DNA of 64,000 bases from Reichenbachiella sp. (lineage in GTDB: Bacteria; Bacteroidota; Bacteroidia; Cytophagales; Cyclobacteriaceae). Made by a program: the position numbers and the translations under genes. This document shows positions 29,194-38,570 of the stretch, piece by piece (the stretch's first letter is position 1; every line of letters begins with the position of its first letter). Under the pieces are notes generated by a model. The model did no database searches. It was not told the origin of the DNA and saw nothing but the letters and a program-made list of their open reading frames with translations. The DNA is taken from the NCBI RefSeq assembly GCF_033344935.1, contig NZ_JAWPMM010000001.1, forward strand, positions 792,001 to 856,000. The letters run 5' to 3'.

Positions 29194-29644
29194 ATGGAAA
29201 TCATTTGTCAGTTGAACGAATTTGGATTTTCTATCAAAGAATACTATGGCGATTTGCCTTATTGGTGGTGATAAATTCTAAGGAGTTAATAAATTGAATT
29301 ATAAAGTAGGGAGGAATATCTGGTATGGAATATATTATGCATGCATACTAAATTTTGAAAAATCTTCTGTATTTTAGAGGAATGGAAGCTAGCCCAAAGT
29401 ATCTTTTGCTGTGTATCTACATTGTAGTACTAAGCACCTAATGGCTTAGGACTTTTCTATTTTACATTTATTATTCTACATTTTTAATGAAGGCACATAA
29501 CCCCGAATCAAAATACTGAATGAAAAAAATTGTTGATCATAATGAAAATGAAGAACTTGGATTCAAGTTCATTGATGCAGCCCCAGTCGTTATTTTTGGG
29601 CATAAAAAAAGGGTCTCTGAATCAGAAACCCTTCCGTTATATTG
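29194..29644. other. 451-base spacer, no gene seen
   Basis: This AT-rich stretch between the receptor operon terminator and tRNA-Phe holds no convincing reading frame; the longest frame at its right end overlaps the tRNA and shows no protein-like composition. A 10-base palindrome ATGCATGCAT lies at about 29337-29346 and has a twin upstream of the receptor gene at about 24582-24591. Confidence 0.5.
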
Positions 29645-29717
29645 TGGTGATGAGTGGGCTCGAACCACCGACTCACGGATTTTCAGTCCGATGCTCTACC
29701 AACTGAGCTACATCACC
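29645..29717 (-). tRNA. tRNA-Phe (anticodon GAA)
   Basis: On the minus strand a standard cloverleaf is present. Acceptor GGTGATG (29717-29711) pairs with CATCACC (29652-29646), with discriminator A at 29645. The anticodon stem CGGAC/ATCCG region encloses a loop reading CTGAAAA, giving GAA. The T-arm has GGTTCGAGCC. CCA is not encoded. It sits alone between two protein-coding units. Confidence 0.95.
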
Positions 29718-29801
29718 GCGTTAACGAGGCACAAAAGTATAAAGATTTGTTAATGCAACAAACATTTTGAAAGATATTTGAAATAAAAAAATGAAGAGAA
29801 T

Positions 29802-31109
29802 ATGACTTGGATTTTACAAGTAGTTTTTGTGGTCGTTGTAGCCGTTCCGATCTACTTTTTGATAGGTAGAATTAAACAGATTCGAAGCAATATCTTGCTA
29901 GGTAAAGACTTGGATCGCAGCGATAGATCAGGTGACAGATGGAAGGCGATGCTATTAATTGCCTTTGGTCAAAAGAAGATGTTCAAAAAGCCTATTCCTG
30001 CTTTCTTACATCTTTTAATTTATGTCGGTTTTTTGGTAATCAACCTTGAGGTATTAGAGTTTCTCATTGATGGCTTACTAGGCACTCACAGAATATTTGC
30101 CCCGTACCTAGGCTCATTTTATAATATTGCCATGAATTTCTTTGAATTTCTCGCATTGGGTGTACTTATTTCATGTATAGCCTTTCTGATAAGAAGAAAT
30201 GTGATTAAGGTTCCTAGATTCACTAAACCAGAGATGAAGGGCTGGCCAGCCATGGATGGTAATTTGATTCTGATTATTGAGTGCATACTCATGTTTGCTA
30301 TTCTGAAAATGAATGCAGCAGATCAGGTACTACAAAGTAGAGGAGTTGCCGGATATGTAGACACAGGGGATCTCATGATCTCCAGCCTATTCATTCCATT
30401 ATTTCAAAATTACTCCGACACCTTTTTGATTGTGATTGAGAGAGGGGCCTGGTGGTTTCATATCATCGGCATTTTTGCATTTGCGGTATACGTGACTTAT
30501 TCAAAGCATCTACATATCTTTTTAGCTTTCCCGAATACTTATTATTCCAATTTGGAACCGAAAGGTAAAATCCAGAATATGGATGCAGTGACCACAGAAG
30601 TGAAGTCTATGTTGGGTATACCTGTGAAAGGTGCTGGCGAACCTCCAGCAGAGGTGGGGACATTTGGAGCCAAAGATGCCACAGATTTGAGTTGGAAAAG
30701 TTTGATGGAGGCGTATTCATGTACGGAGTGTGGACGATGTACTTCGGAATGTCCAGCCAATCAAACCGGTAAGACCTTATCGCCAAGAAAGGTGATGATG
30801 GATACTCGAGATCGAATAGAAGATATTGGTGCAGGGAAAGGAGAAGGAAAGACCTTATTAGGAGATTTTATTACCAAGGAGGAAATCAATGCTTGTACGA
30901 GCTGTAATGCCTGTACCGAGGCTTGTCCTATCAACATTGATCCACTATCTATCATTTTGGAAATGAAGAGATATGTAGCCATGGAAGAGTCTGGCTCTCC
31001 GGCTTCCTGGAATTCTATGTTCTCAAATATTGAAACCAATTTTGCCCCTTGGAAATTCTCCCCAACGGATAGATTCAACTGGGCACAAGATTTAAACGAC
31101 AAAAATTAA
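29802..31109 (+). CDS. membrane 4Fe-4S ferredoxin-type protein, heterodisulfide-reductase-like
   Basis: The 435-residue protein has about five to six membrane helices (residues 1-255) resembling the respiratory nitrate reductase gamma/HdrE type, then a soluble part with two 4Fe-4S binding motifs. The first is C307/C310/C313/C317 in CTECGRCTSECP and the second C365/C368/C371/C375 in CTSCNACTEACP. It probably moves electrons between a membrane quinone pool and the CCG-domain protein encoded four bases downstream. Its substrate is unknown; similar pairs are common in aerobic Bacteroidota. Confidence 0.9.
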   Translation: MTWILQVVFVVVVAVPIYFLIGRIKQIRSNILLGKDLDRSDRSGDRWKAMLLIAFGQKKMFKKPIPAFLHLLIYVGFLVINLEVLEFLIDGLLGTHRIFAPYLGSFYNIAMNFFEFLALGVLISCIAFLIRRNVIKVPRFTKPEMKGWPAMDGNLILIIECILMFAILKMNAADQVLQSRGVAGYVDTGDLMISSLFIPLFQNYSDTFLIVIERGAWWFHIIGIFAFAVYVTYSKHLHIFLAFPNTYYSNLEPKGKIQNMDAVTTEVKSMLGIPVKGAGEPPAEVGTFGAKDATDLSWKSLMEAYSCTECGRCTSECPANQTGKTLSPRKVMMDTRDRIEDIGAGKGEGKTLLGDFITKEEINACTSCNACTEACPINIDPLSIILEMKRYVAMEESGSPASWNSMFSNIETNFAPWKFSPTDRFNWAQDLNDKN

Positions 31110-31113
31110 GCAC

Positions 31114-31902
31114 ATGAGCGATACGATAAAAGCACCAACTGTAGCAGAACTACAGGCTAAAGGAGAAACACCAGAAATTCTGTTTTGGGTAGGCTGTGCA
31201 GGCTCGTTTGACGATAGATACAAAAGAGTCACGGTGGCCTTTACGAAAATTTTGAACAAGCTGAATGTCAACTTTGCTGTCTTAGGACCGGAAGAGTCGT
31301 GCACGGGTGATCCAGCTCGACGTGCGGGTAATGAGTTTTTGTTTCAGATGCAGGCCATGGCGAATATCCAACTGTTGGATATGTATCAAGTGAAAAAAAT
31401 TGTAACCGCTTGTCCTCACTGTTTTAATACCCTCAAAAATGAATACCCAGACCTGGGAGGTAATTATGAAGTCATTCATCATACTACTTTTCTTCAGGGA
31501 TTATTGGATGAAGGAAAATTAAAGGTGAGCGGTGGGGCATTCAAAGGTCAAAAGATTACTTATCATGACTCTTGTTATTTGGGAAGAGCCAATGACATCT
31601 ATGAAGCACCAAGAAATGTTTTAAAATCTCTGGATGCTGATTTGGTGGAAATGAAGCGATGTAAAACCAAAGGCTTGTGCTGTGGAGCAGGAGGAGGACA
31701 AATGTTTAAAGATGCAGAAGCTGGCGATAAGGAGATTAATATTGAACGTACAGAAGAAGCATTAGACACGGGTGCTAAGGTGATAGCCTCAGGCTGTCCG
31801 TTTTGTATGACCATGTTGTCCGATGGTGTGAAGAGCAAAGAGAAGGAAGCAGAAGTGCAGGTTAAAGATATTGCCGAGCTTCTAGACGATGCGATGGACT
31901 AA
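31114..31902 (+). CDS. CCG-domain Fe-S oxidoreductase (HdrB/LutA-like)
   Basis: The 262-residue protein holds two cysteine-rich CCG-type regions, seen as CPHCFNTLKNEYP in the first half and CCGAGGGQMF with SGCPFCMTM in the second. They bind an Fe-S cluster in heterodisulfide reductase subunit B and lactate-utilisation LutA. The gene is four bases after its membrane ferredoxin partner. The stop shares the bases CTAA (31899-31902) with the stop of the convergent TPR gene. Confidence 0.9.
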   Translation: MSDTIKAPTVAELQAKGETPEILFWVGCAGSFDDRYKRVTVAFTKILNKLNVNFAVLGPEESCTGDPARRAGNEFLFQMQAMANIQLLDMYQVKKIVTACPHCFNTLKNEYPDLGGNYEVIHHTTFLQGLLDEGKLKVSGGAFKGQKITYHDSCYLGRANDIYEAPRNVLKSLDADLVEMKRCKTKGLCCGAGGGQMFKDAEAGDKEINIERTEEALDTGAKVIASGCPFCMTMLSDGVKSKEKEAEVQVKDIAELLDDAMD

Positions 31903-32399
31903 TCTGTACAAAGTTGGTCGATGAGGGCTTGCGCCAGCGTAAGCCCAACATCTAGCGCATATTGCCAATCTTGGCAAGCAGCTTCAGAATTGCCCAAGTC
32001 ATATTGTACGGTACCTCTGTTTAAGTAGGCCTCACCAAATGTTGGACTTAGTGTAATGGCTTGATCGAAATCTTTCAGCGCCTCCTGGCTATTGCCCAAG
32101 GTGAATCGAGCAAAGCCGCGTTGGTAGTAAGCATCTGCATTTTGGTTGTCGAGTGAAATAGAAACATTGAAATCCGTAATGGCTTTTTCATTTTCTCCTA
32201 ACTCGGATAGACAGGAACCTCTAAGAAAAAAGAATTCGGCATTGTTTGTGTTATCAGCATGAAGATCATTGAACATATCCAGTGCTTCTTCTAAATATCC
32301 TTCGGATAAAAGTTCGTGAGCTTCTTCGATCGAAGCATTTTGAGCACTAATCTGCCAATGTGTACAAATAACTATTAGAAGTGTTAATACCCTTTTCAT
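31899..32399 (-). CDS. secreted tetratricopeptide-repeat protein
   Basis: The 166-residue protein has a signal peptide (MKRVLTLLIVICTHWQISAQ) and three to four TPR units, marked by AEFFFLRGSCLSELGENEKA, then ADAYYQRGFARFTLGNSQEA and GEAYLNRGTVQYDLGNSEA. TPR arrays mediate protein-protein contacts, here in the periplasm or outer membrane. No catalytic domain is present. It is a single gene whose stop overlaps the convergent Fe-S gene by four bases. Confidence 0.88.
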   Translation of the reverse strand: MKRVLTLLIVICTHWQISAQNASIEEAHELLSEGYLEEALDMFNDLHADNTNNAEFFFLRGSCLSELGENEKAITDFNVSISLDNQNADAYYQRGFARFTLGNSQEALKDFDQAITLSPTFGEAYLNRGTVQYDLGNSEAACQDWQYALDVGLTLAQALIDQLCTD

Positions 32400-32488
32400 A
32401 AACCTTTGCTTTGTTTCTCTAGCCTACGTAATTTCAACGAAAAAATACGGATTACCAATTAACTTGTCTCAAATAGCCTAGTAATAGT

Positions 32489-33214
32489 ATGAATATAATG
32501 AATGGGTGGAGTAAATATCTTTTGATGTTTTTATTGATGAGTCCAACATTTTCTCAAGGTCAAAATCTTGAGACCGTATTGGAAAGACATTTTGAAGCAA
32601 TAGGTCAGGAAAACCTGATGGCCATGCGTTCGATACTCATGGAAGCACGCGAAATGGAAGGTTTTTCCAGTGGTAAGAAATACACTATCACTAAGAAGTA
32701 CCCGAATAAAATTCGTATTGAGGGAAAATGGCAAGATCAAACTTATGTGAAAGCGTTTGATGGGACAAGAGCATGGACCATTGCTCCATGGACTGGCGTG
32801 CATACCTCTCAACTCATGACAGATCGCGAGCGAAATATTTTTTTAATCGATGTTGGCATTGGTTCACCGTTGTATGATTATGGATTGGGCAATACCTTTG
32901 AATTGTTAGGCTCGGAAAGAGCAGATGACGCGAATCACTATGTGATTCGTGCATCTATGACTTCGGGATTCTATGTTGATTACCTCGTAAATAAAAAGGA
33001 TTATTTGATTCACTTGGCCAGAGTCTATGAAGAAGAGGATGTTGACAAAGTGGCTTACGAAGTCATCTACAAAAATTATAAAAACCTGGGTGGTGTCTCC
33101 ATTCCATTTGGTTTTGAAAGAAGAATGGAACGCAGAGTCACTTCAATCGTAATAGATGATATTGTGTTTGGTCAGGGTGCTCCTAATAGCATTTTCAACA
33201 AGCCAGAAAATTAA
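32489..33214 (+). CDS. secreted LolA-fold-like protein
   Basis: The 241-residue protein has a signal peptide (YLLMFLLMSPTFSQGQ). The body resembles the LolA/outer-membrane lipoprotein sorting group: KYTITKKYPNKIRIEGKW, then AFDGTRAWTIAPWTG, then a YEVIYKNYKNLGGVSIPFGF segment near the end. Such proteins have an open beta-barrel that binds acyl chains. The family match is by pattern and not strong; the true role may be another lipid-binding job. Its stop shares TTAA with coaE (33211-33214). Confidence 0.65.
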   Translation: MNIMNGWSKYLLMFLLMSPTFSQGQNLETVLERHFEAIGQENLMAMRSILMEAREMEGFSSGKKYTITKKYPNKIRIEGKWQDQTYVKAFDGTRAWTIAPWTGVHTSQLMTDRERNIFLIDVGIGSPLYDYGLGNTFELLGSERADDANHYVIRASMTSGFYVDYLVNKKDYLIHLARVYEEEDVDKVAYEVIYKNYKNLGGVSIPFGFERRMERRVTSIVIDDIVFGQGAPNSIFNKPEN

Positions 33215-33792
33215 CTTAACAGCTGTTGATGGATAGCTAATACTTGTGGTATAATTAGGCAACTACCATCATTGTCGATTACAAAATCAGAGCGCTCTGT
33301 CCTTTGTTCTTCGCTGACTTGCTTGTCTATGATGCCATTGATTTCTTCCAAAGATCGCTGGGGGTCTCTTTTTTGTACTCTTTGAATTCGAGTCTCAATG
33401 GATGCAAATACATTGATCAGAAAATCTAATTGTTTGTAGGAGCCCGATTCTATCATGAGTGCCGCTTCTTTTAGCACATATGGAGCCTGTTGTTCGCCTT
33501 GCCAATGATTGAAATCGTTGCCGACAACCGGATGTACTAAAGCATTGATTTGCGCTGTCTTATTGGAATCATGAAAAATAGTTTTAGCCAGGAAAGCTCG
33601 ATTGAGCTGACCATTTGTATAAGCCTCTTCTCCAAAAGTAGTTTTTATATTTTGAACTAAATCAGCATCATTTTGCATGAGGTATTTGGCACGGTCATCT
33701 GCATTGTACACCGGAATACCCAACGTTTCAAAAATTCTACAGACAGTAGATTTCCCTGATCCTATCCCTCCGGTAATGCCAACAATTTTCAT
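33211..33792 (-). CDS. coaE: dephospho-CoA kinase
   Basis: The 193-residue protein begins MKIVGITGGIGSGKSTVC, with the P-loop GGIGSGKST at residues 8-16, and has the CoA-binding YNADDRAKYLM and lid RVQKRDPQRS segments. It phosphorylates dephospho-CoA in the last step of coenzyme A synthesis. Its start overlaps the stop of the YbbR gene by four bases, a common pairing in Bacteroidota. Confidence 0.96.
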   Translation of the reverse strand: MKIVGITGGIGSGKSTVCRIFETLGIPVYNADDRAKYLMQNDADLVQNIKTTFGEEAYTNGQLNRAFLAKTIFHDSNKTAQINALVHPVVGNDFNHWQGEQQAPYVLKEAALMIESGSYKQLDFLINVFASIETRIQRVQKRDPQRSLEEINGIIDKQVSEEQRTERSDFVIDNDGSCLIIPQVLAIHQQLLS

Positions 33793-34736
33793 TGCGCTTC
33801 TGCAAACATGAGTTTAATTCGATCTGAAGCAAGCACAATGTCCAGGGCCTTTTCATGAGCATACATGAGTATGGGTGTTACAGTAGAATCATTCATATTT
33901 CTCATACTGTAATCTACAGTAACGCTAAAATCTGATTCATCTACATCATCCTCATCTTCTTCCATTATGGTATAGTACAGTAATATGGTACTATCTGCTA
34001 GATAAGAGGATGAGTCTTGTGGGAAGTCTAAGCGTTCTATAGGAATACTTATCTCTCTGGCTAGAAATTTGGCTACTTGAAATTTTACCGTTGCTTCAGG
34101 TGGATCTACTATCACGTGATCTCCTACGAAAAAACTGAGCTCGTCATCGAAGTTTCCATCTATATTCATATTACTGAAATCTAATTGAACATAGTCTGGC
34201 ATATCGAGCATGGTAGATTTAGGGCCAGAGACAACCGCGCTATCCACATTACAGCTGATTGGACTTGTCATACGATAGGACTGAGATAATGGAATAGAAA
34301 TGCTATCTACGAGTACGGGTAGCTTTCGAGTTACTTTGTCTTCGATATTGAAAAATAATGTGTCCGTTACTACGTAAATCAGGCGAAGTCCATCTAACTG
34401 ATCAGAGATCATTGGAATTAGACTCGATCTTGTTAAAAACTTGATTTCGGTTGGGTTGTCTAGTGGAATATTGATGGGCGTAGCGTTGATGCGAAGTGTC
34501 TTTCGGATCAGGTTCCAGCCGCCACTTGTTACATCAATTTTGATCTGCTTTGCCAGTGGTTCCATTACTACTACACTATCTTGGGCAAAGGTGTATGACA
34601 AGGGGTAGTCCACCCTCGTGTCGTACGATTTGTTCATGGCATTAAAAAACCAAAAGGTAGTTGCCCCTAAAATTGAGAGTACAACTACCTTCCAGTTATC
34701 TTTTAATCCAGGTAATAAAAACCTAAATATTCCCAT
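33789..34736 (-). CDS. YbbR-like domain protein, membrane-anchored
   Basis: The 315-residue protein has one N-terminal membrane helix (WKVVVLSILGATTFWFF) and at least two YbbR-like repeats in the periplasmic part. One is seen as TRVDYPLSYTFAQDSVVVM and a later one around AVVSGPKSTMLDMPDYVQLD. YbbR domains accompany the cyclic-di-AMP cyclase CdaA in other bacteria. No cyclase gene is in view. It lies between yajC and coaE and overlaps coaE by four bases. Confidence 0.85.
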   Translation of the reverse strand: MGIFRFLLPGLKDNWKVVVLSILGATTFWFFNAMNKSYDTRVDYPLSYTFAQDSVVVMEPLAKQIKIDVTSGGWNLIRKTLRINATPINIPLDNPTEIKFLTRSSLIPMISDQLDGLRLIYVVTDTLFFNIEDKVTRKLPVLVDSISIPLSQSYRMTSPISCNVDSAVVSGPKSTMLDMPDYVQLDFSNMNIDGNFDDELSFFVGDHVIVDPPEATVKFQVAKFLAREISIPIERLDFPQDSSSYLADSTILLYYTIMEEDEDDVDESDFSVTVDYSMRNMNDSTVTPILMYAHEKALDIVLASDRIKLMFAEAQ

Positions 34737-34760
34737 TCAGTTATTTGTTCCTCAAAACAA

Positions 34761-35066
34761 TTAGCTCGCTAGTTTTTTAGAATTTTCCATAGAGATGGAT
34801 GATTTTTCAATCTTCATTTTAGCGCCTTTGTCTATTTCTAAAGTTACTGTAGACTCGTCTACTGACAAAACTTTACCATGGATTCCGCCGATGGTTACCA
34901 CTTGATCTCCTTTGGCCACACCTTCAGAAAAAGTCTTTTGATCCTTTTGCTTTTTTTGCTGTGGTCTGATGAAGAAGAAATAAAAGATGACTACCATGAC
35001 ACCGATCATGATTAAGCTTTGTGCATTTCCGCCACCTGCTGCTTGTAATAATATGAAGTTTAACAT
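34761..35066 (-). CDS. yajC: preprotein translocase subunit YajC
   Basis: The 101-residue protein has one membrane helix (SLIMIGVMVVIFYFFFIRPQ) followed by the YajC run RPQQKKQKDQKTF and the barrel GDQVVTIGGIHGKVLSV. YajC assists the SecDF complex in protein export. It precedes the ybbR and coaE genes, with a 24-base gap. Confidence 0.96.
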   Translation of the reverse strand: MLNFILLQAAGGGNAQSLIMIGVMVVIFYFFFIRPQQKKQKDQKTFSEGVAKGDQVVTIGGIHGKVLSVDESTVTLEIDKGAKMKIEKSSISMENSKKLAS

Positions 35067-35093
35067 GCTTCGTTAATTGTTATAAAGATTGAC

Positions 35094-35639
35094 TTAAGAC
35101 GGTGTGTCAGCATCTTTTGGTGCTGGGGTCACGTTCGCCTTGATTTTGATTCTTTGCTGCTTTGGGTAAGTGTTTGAAGTGATAGTAACCGTTTTGTTTT
35201 GGATACCTGGCTTCTTTCTACTGTTGAATTTCACTTTGATCTCACCTTTTTCACCTACGCCGATTGGCTCTTTTGGCCACTCAGGAACAGTACATCCACA
35301 AGATCCGGTAGCACTAGAAATAATCAAAGGAGCATCTCCTGTGTTAGTAAAAGCAAATACGTGTTCTACAACATCTCCTTCGTTGATAGTTCCAAAGTCG
35401 TGAGACTCTTCGTTGAAAGCAAACTCAGGTAGCGGTCCTTCAGGCTTTACTTCCGGTTGTGTGCTGGCAGCAGGTTTAGCAGAAGTCACTGATCTGGCAG
35501 CTGCAGTTCCAGAACCTTCTAATTCAGCTACACGACCTTCCAGTCTTGCAATTCTATTTTCAACATCTCCATTAGAGCATCCGGTAGCGATCATGGCCAT
35601 TACAGCAATGAATGCAGGAATCATTTTTATATTTTTCAT
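35094..35639 (-). CDS. DUF1573 lipoprotein
   Basis: The 181-residue protein starts with a lipoprotein signal (lipobox IATGC, C21) and a short coiled coil (ENRIARLEGRVAELEG). A Pro/Ala-rich linker and a DUF1573 immunoglobulin-like domain follow, marked by SHDFGTINEGDVVEHVFAF and SATGSCGCTVPEWP. DUF1573 proteins are abundant in Bacteroidota envelopes; their role is unknown. It lies directly upstream of yajC on the same strand. Confidence 0.93.
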   Translation of the reverse strand: MKNIKMIPAFIAVMAMIATGCSNGDVENRIARLEGRVAELEGSGTAAARSVTSAKPAASTQPEVKPEGPLPEFAFNEESHDFGTINEGDVVEHVFAFTNTGDAPLIISSATGSCGCTVPEWPKEPIGVGEKGEIKVKFNSRKKPGIQNKTVTITSNTYPKQQRIKIKANVTPAPKDADTPS

Positions 35640-35759
35640 AACTAGTATGTTTAATTGAAATTATTATTAGAAATAAATGGAAGTAAAATTAGTTAAGGTG
35701 TGTCAATCGAGAGATCACACAAGTTTCCTTAACAACTATTTAACAAATAAAATAGCGTA

Positions 35760-36062
35760 TTAGACTTCCTCTCCTTTGATTTTAGTGATTAGGCCATTTA
35801 CATCATCGAGTAAGCGCTCTGCTTTTTCCTTAGCGTCACTTACTATTTTGTCCCCCTCAGTTCGGGCTTCATTGTCGCTGAGTTGCTTGCCTTCAATAAA
35901 CTCTTTTACTAATTCGTCTAGCTTTTTGCTATACTTATCTAGTTGGTAAGACAGTCGGTCTCTTGTATTTTCTCCTTTGTCTGGCGCATACAAAATGCCC
36001 AGGATAGCTCCTGCAGCTGCTCCAGTTAAAAATGCTAAGAAAGAATTCGAATTTTTACTCAT
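35760..36062 (-). CDS. YtxH-domain small protein
   Basis: The 100-residue protein starts with a glycine/alanine-rich hydrophobic stretch (FLAFLTGAAAGAILGILYAPDKG), the YtxH signature, followed by a charged helical tail. YtxH proteins are general-stress-linked membrane-associated proteins of unknown function. Its ATG is one base after the nusB stop, on the same strand. Confidence 0.9.
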   Translation of the reverse strand: MSKNSNSFLAFLTGAAAGAILGILYAPDKGENTRDRLSYQLDKYSKKLDELVKEFIEGKQLSDNEARTEGDKIVSDAKEKAERLLDDVNGLITKIKGEEV

Positions 36063-36063
36063 A

Positions 36064-37206
36064 TTATTTATTGTCTAGCAGTCCTCGTCCACTTTTCTTG
36101 ATTTGGCCGTCTTTCTGTAATTCTACTGAAAGTACATCCAAAAGGCCATTTACAAATTGTTTACTCTTAGGCGTACTATAAAGTTTCGATAACTCAATAT
36201 ATTCATTAATGGTTACTTTCACAGGGATCGAAGTGAAATGAATCATCTCTCCGATGGCCATTTCAAGAATAATCCTGTCAGTCAAAGCTACACGATCTAT
36301 TTCCCAGTTTTTTGACTTTTCTTCAATCAGAGTTTCATACTCTTCTTCTTTGTCAATAGCCAAGTCGTAAAGCTCTTTCAAAAATAATAAATCCTCTTCC
36401 CAGTTTTTAGAAAGTTCCATCAATATTGGTTCACTTTCTTCTGTTTCGATGGATTTTAATGTTTTTAGCACCATACTTCTTAGTATGGGTTTGTTTTCGC
36501 TCCATCCTAAATCCAAGGCCTCGAAATAGTCGTTGACATTGTCATTTTTGAATATAATGGATTTATATAGCGTTTGTACAAACTCCTGATCATCTTCTAA
36601 AGTCGTTTTAGCGAGATTATCATATTCAACAAAAAACTCTTGAGGCTTGATGTATTCCTTGTACCAAGCTCTAATCAAATCAGTATCCCAAGCTACATTT
36701 TTTCTAATTCGCTCTTCTTCTAAGCTTTCGAAGCCCTTCAGATTATTGATAACAATATTCTTGGCGAAGTTGTCATGCGTATTGTTTTTCTTTCGTTTTT
36801 CTAGCCCAATCAGCTCCTGAATTTCTACTACGATGTATAAAAATTTGATATAGTCGTCATAGATAGAAGTGATTCCCGATAGCAATCTTTTTTTGAAATG
36901 CTCTTTGTTGGCAGTAAGCTTATTTAGATAAGCTTGCTGCTGTTCTTTAACCACTTTTACAATTTCAGGCTTTGTGTCTTCAGGAATGGCATCGCCACCT
37001 TTGCGAATTAAGGCACTGAAGGCTTTGCCTGTTTGCTCGCGATCTTTGGCCAATTCTTCTTTGTCCTGCACCTCCATGGAGTTGAGATCAGGCAAGAAGT
37101 TGTCTTCAGCCTCTTTTTTGCAGATATTGAATTCAGCCTTTCGGGCAGTATGGTAGGCGAATATGGCCTGCATACCTTTGATACGTAAAGAACGTCTGTT
37201 TAGCAT
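36064..37206 (-). CDS. nusB: transcription antitermination factor NusB (long Bacteroidota form)
   Basis: The 380-residue protein begins MLNRRSLRIKGMQAIFAYHT, the Bacteroidota NusB start, and ends with the usual NusB signature ITINEYIELSKLYSTPKSK-like run (VTINEYIELSKLYSTPKSKQ) followed by FVNGLLD. It is more than twice the length of proteobacterial NusB because of an N-terminal extension, as is typical in this phylum. NusB with NusE binds boxA RNA for rRNA antitermination. It leads the ytxH gene. Confidence 0.95.
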   Translation of the reverse strand: MLNRRSLRIKGMQAIFAYHTARKAEFNICKKEAEDNFLPDLNSMEVQDKEELAKDREQTGKAFSALIRKGGDAIPEDTKPEIVKVVKEQQQAYLNKLTANKEHFKKRLLSGITSIYDDYIKFLYIVVEIQELIGLEKRKKNNTHDNFAKNIVINNLKGFESLEEERIRKNVAWDTDLIRAWYKEYIKPQEFFVEYDNLAKTTLEDDQEFVQTLYKSIIFKNDNVNDYFEALDLGWSENKPILRSMVLKTLKSIETEESEPILMELSKNWEEDLLFLKELYDLAIDKEEEYETLIEEKSKNWEIDRVALTDRIILEMAIGEMIHFTSIPVKVTINEYIELSKLYSTPKSKQFVNGLLDVLSVELQKDGQIKKSGRGLLDNK

Positions 37207-37247
37207 TAAATCAAAGTTTTGAGCGACCCTAAGATAGCTCTGGTAAT

Positions 37248-38351
37248 TTATAGTGGCAACTTGTTGTTTCCAATAGCTGAAATTCTGTTTTCAGCAATTT
37301 GGATAGCAGCTGCCTGCGGTGTTGCTCCAGATTTTGCGCATAGATCAAATACCTCAAGGGTAGTATCATAAATTCGCTCAGTCTGATTCATCACTCTGTC
37401 TCTATTATAGTTGCCTTCATATTCATAATAGACATTAGTAATTCCTCCTCCATTAATTAAGAAGTCTGGTGCATATAAGATGCCTTTATTCACTAGTGCT
37501 TTGCCATGAATTTTTTCGTCCAGCAATTGATTGTTTGCCCCTCCTGCTACAATGTCACAGTTGAGTTTATCAATATTTTCATCATTCAAAGTACCACCCA
37601 ATGCACAAGGTGCATAGATGTCGAAATCGGTGTCGAACACCTGATCGGCGACCACCACTTCCACAGGGAAACGATCAGTTATTTTCTTGATCTTGTCTTC
37701 GAAAATATCTGAAATCAAAACCTTTGCATTTTCTTTGATCAGGTTTTCTATCAGATAGGTGCCTACGTTTCCTGTACCTTGTACTAATACTTTTTTTCCT
37801 TCCAGTTTTTCTGAGCCATAAGCTTTTTTAGCTGAAGCTTTCATGCCCATGTAAACGCCATAAGCAGTTACTGGAGAAGGATCTCCTGAACCTCCCATGA
37901 AGTCAGGCAAACCGGTGACGTAAGGTGTTTCCATTCTTACGTACTCCATATCTTTAGTGCTCATATTCACATCCTCGGCAGTCCAGTACTTTCCTCCCAA
38001 GCTGTTGACGAACTTACCAAATCGTCTCATTAGCGCCTCGTTTTTCAACTTACGAGCATCACCAATTAAGACGGCTTTTCCACCTCCAATATTCAGTCCG
38101 GCAATTGCATTTTTCAATGTCATGCCTCTCGATAACCTCAAAACATCAGTAAGCGCCTCTTGATCAGAAGCATAGTGCCACATTCGAGTGCCTCCCATAG
38201 CGGGTCCCAAGACCGTATTGTGAATGGCAATGATGGCTTTCAATCCGGTAGCCTTGTCGTGACAAAAAACTACCTGCTCGTGATTCATTTCTTCTATTCC
38301 AGAGAATAAAGACACTTCTTCTTTTTTGAGTGGTTCGTTCACCTCTATCAT
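37248..38351 (-). CDS. leucine dehydrogenase (Glu/Leu/Phe/Val dehydrogenase)
   Basis: From the ATG at 38351 the protein has 367 residues, the usual length. It holds the substrate-binding GPAMGGTRMWHY, the catalytic lysine region GLNIGGGKAVLIGD and the NAD-binding VLVQGTGNVGTYL. It deaminates branched-chain amino acids to 2-oxo acids using NAD. An in-frame ATG at 38402 would add 17 residues rich in Asn that are not part of the family, so the later ATG is preferred. The next gene upstream runs divergently. Confidence 0.93.
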   Translation of the reverse strand: MIEVNEPLKKEEVSLFSGIEEMNHEQVVFCHDKATGLKAIIAIHNTVLGPAMGGTRMWHYASDQEALTDVLRLSRGMTLKNAIAGLNIGGGKAVLIGDARKLKNEALMRRFGKFVNSLGGKYWTAEDVNMSTKDMEYVRMETPYVTGLPDFMGGSGDPSPVTAYGVYMGMKASAKKAYGSEKLEGKKVLVQGTGNVGTYLIENLIKENAKVLISDIFEDKIKKITDRFPVEVVVADQVFDTDFDIYAPCALGGTLNDENIDKLNCDIVAGGANNQLLDEKIHGKALVNKGILYAPDFLINGGGITNVYYEYEGNYNRDRVMNQTERIYDTTLEVFDLCAKSGATPQAAAIQIAENRISAIGNNKLPL

Positions 38352-38570
38352 ATTTTTGGGTTTATGATTGTTAACGTTGTTGGGTACTAAAAATAAGCGC
38401 AAAGTTAGCTGATTTTTAATCAGATCAAGAAAATTAGTTATTGATTAATTGATATTTTCTAATCTAATGGTTGGCTCAATTTTTATATCTTTTAATACGA
38501 ACTTTCAAAAAACTATACCGTTTGAACTTTGTATTATTGCATTTTCAAAAGCATTTTTTGGCCATTCTGA

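Noticed and set aside
29520-29753. Rightward 77-codon frame over tRNA-Phe
   Set aside because: Its second half is the reverse complement of the tRNA-Phe gene.
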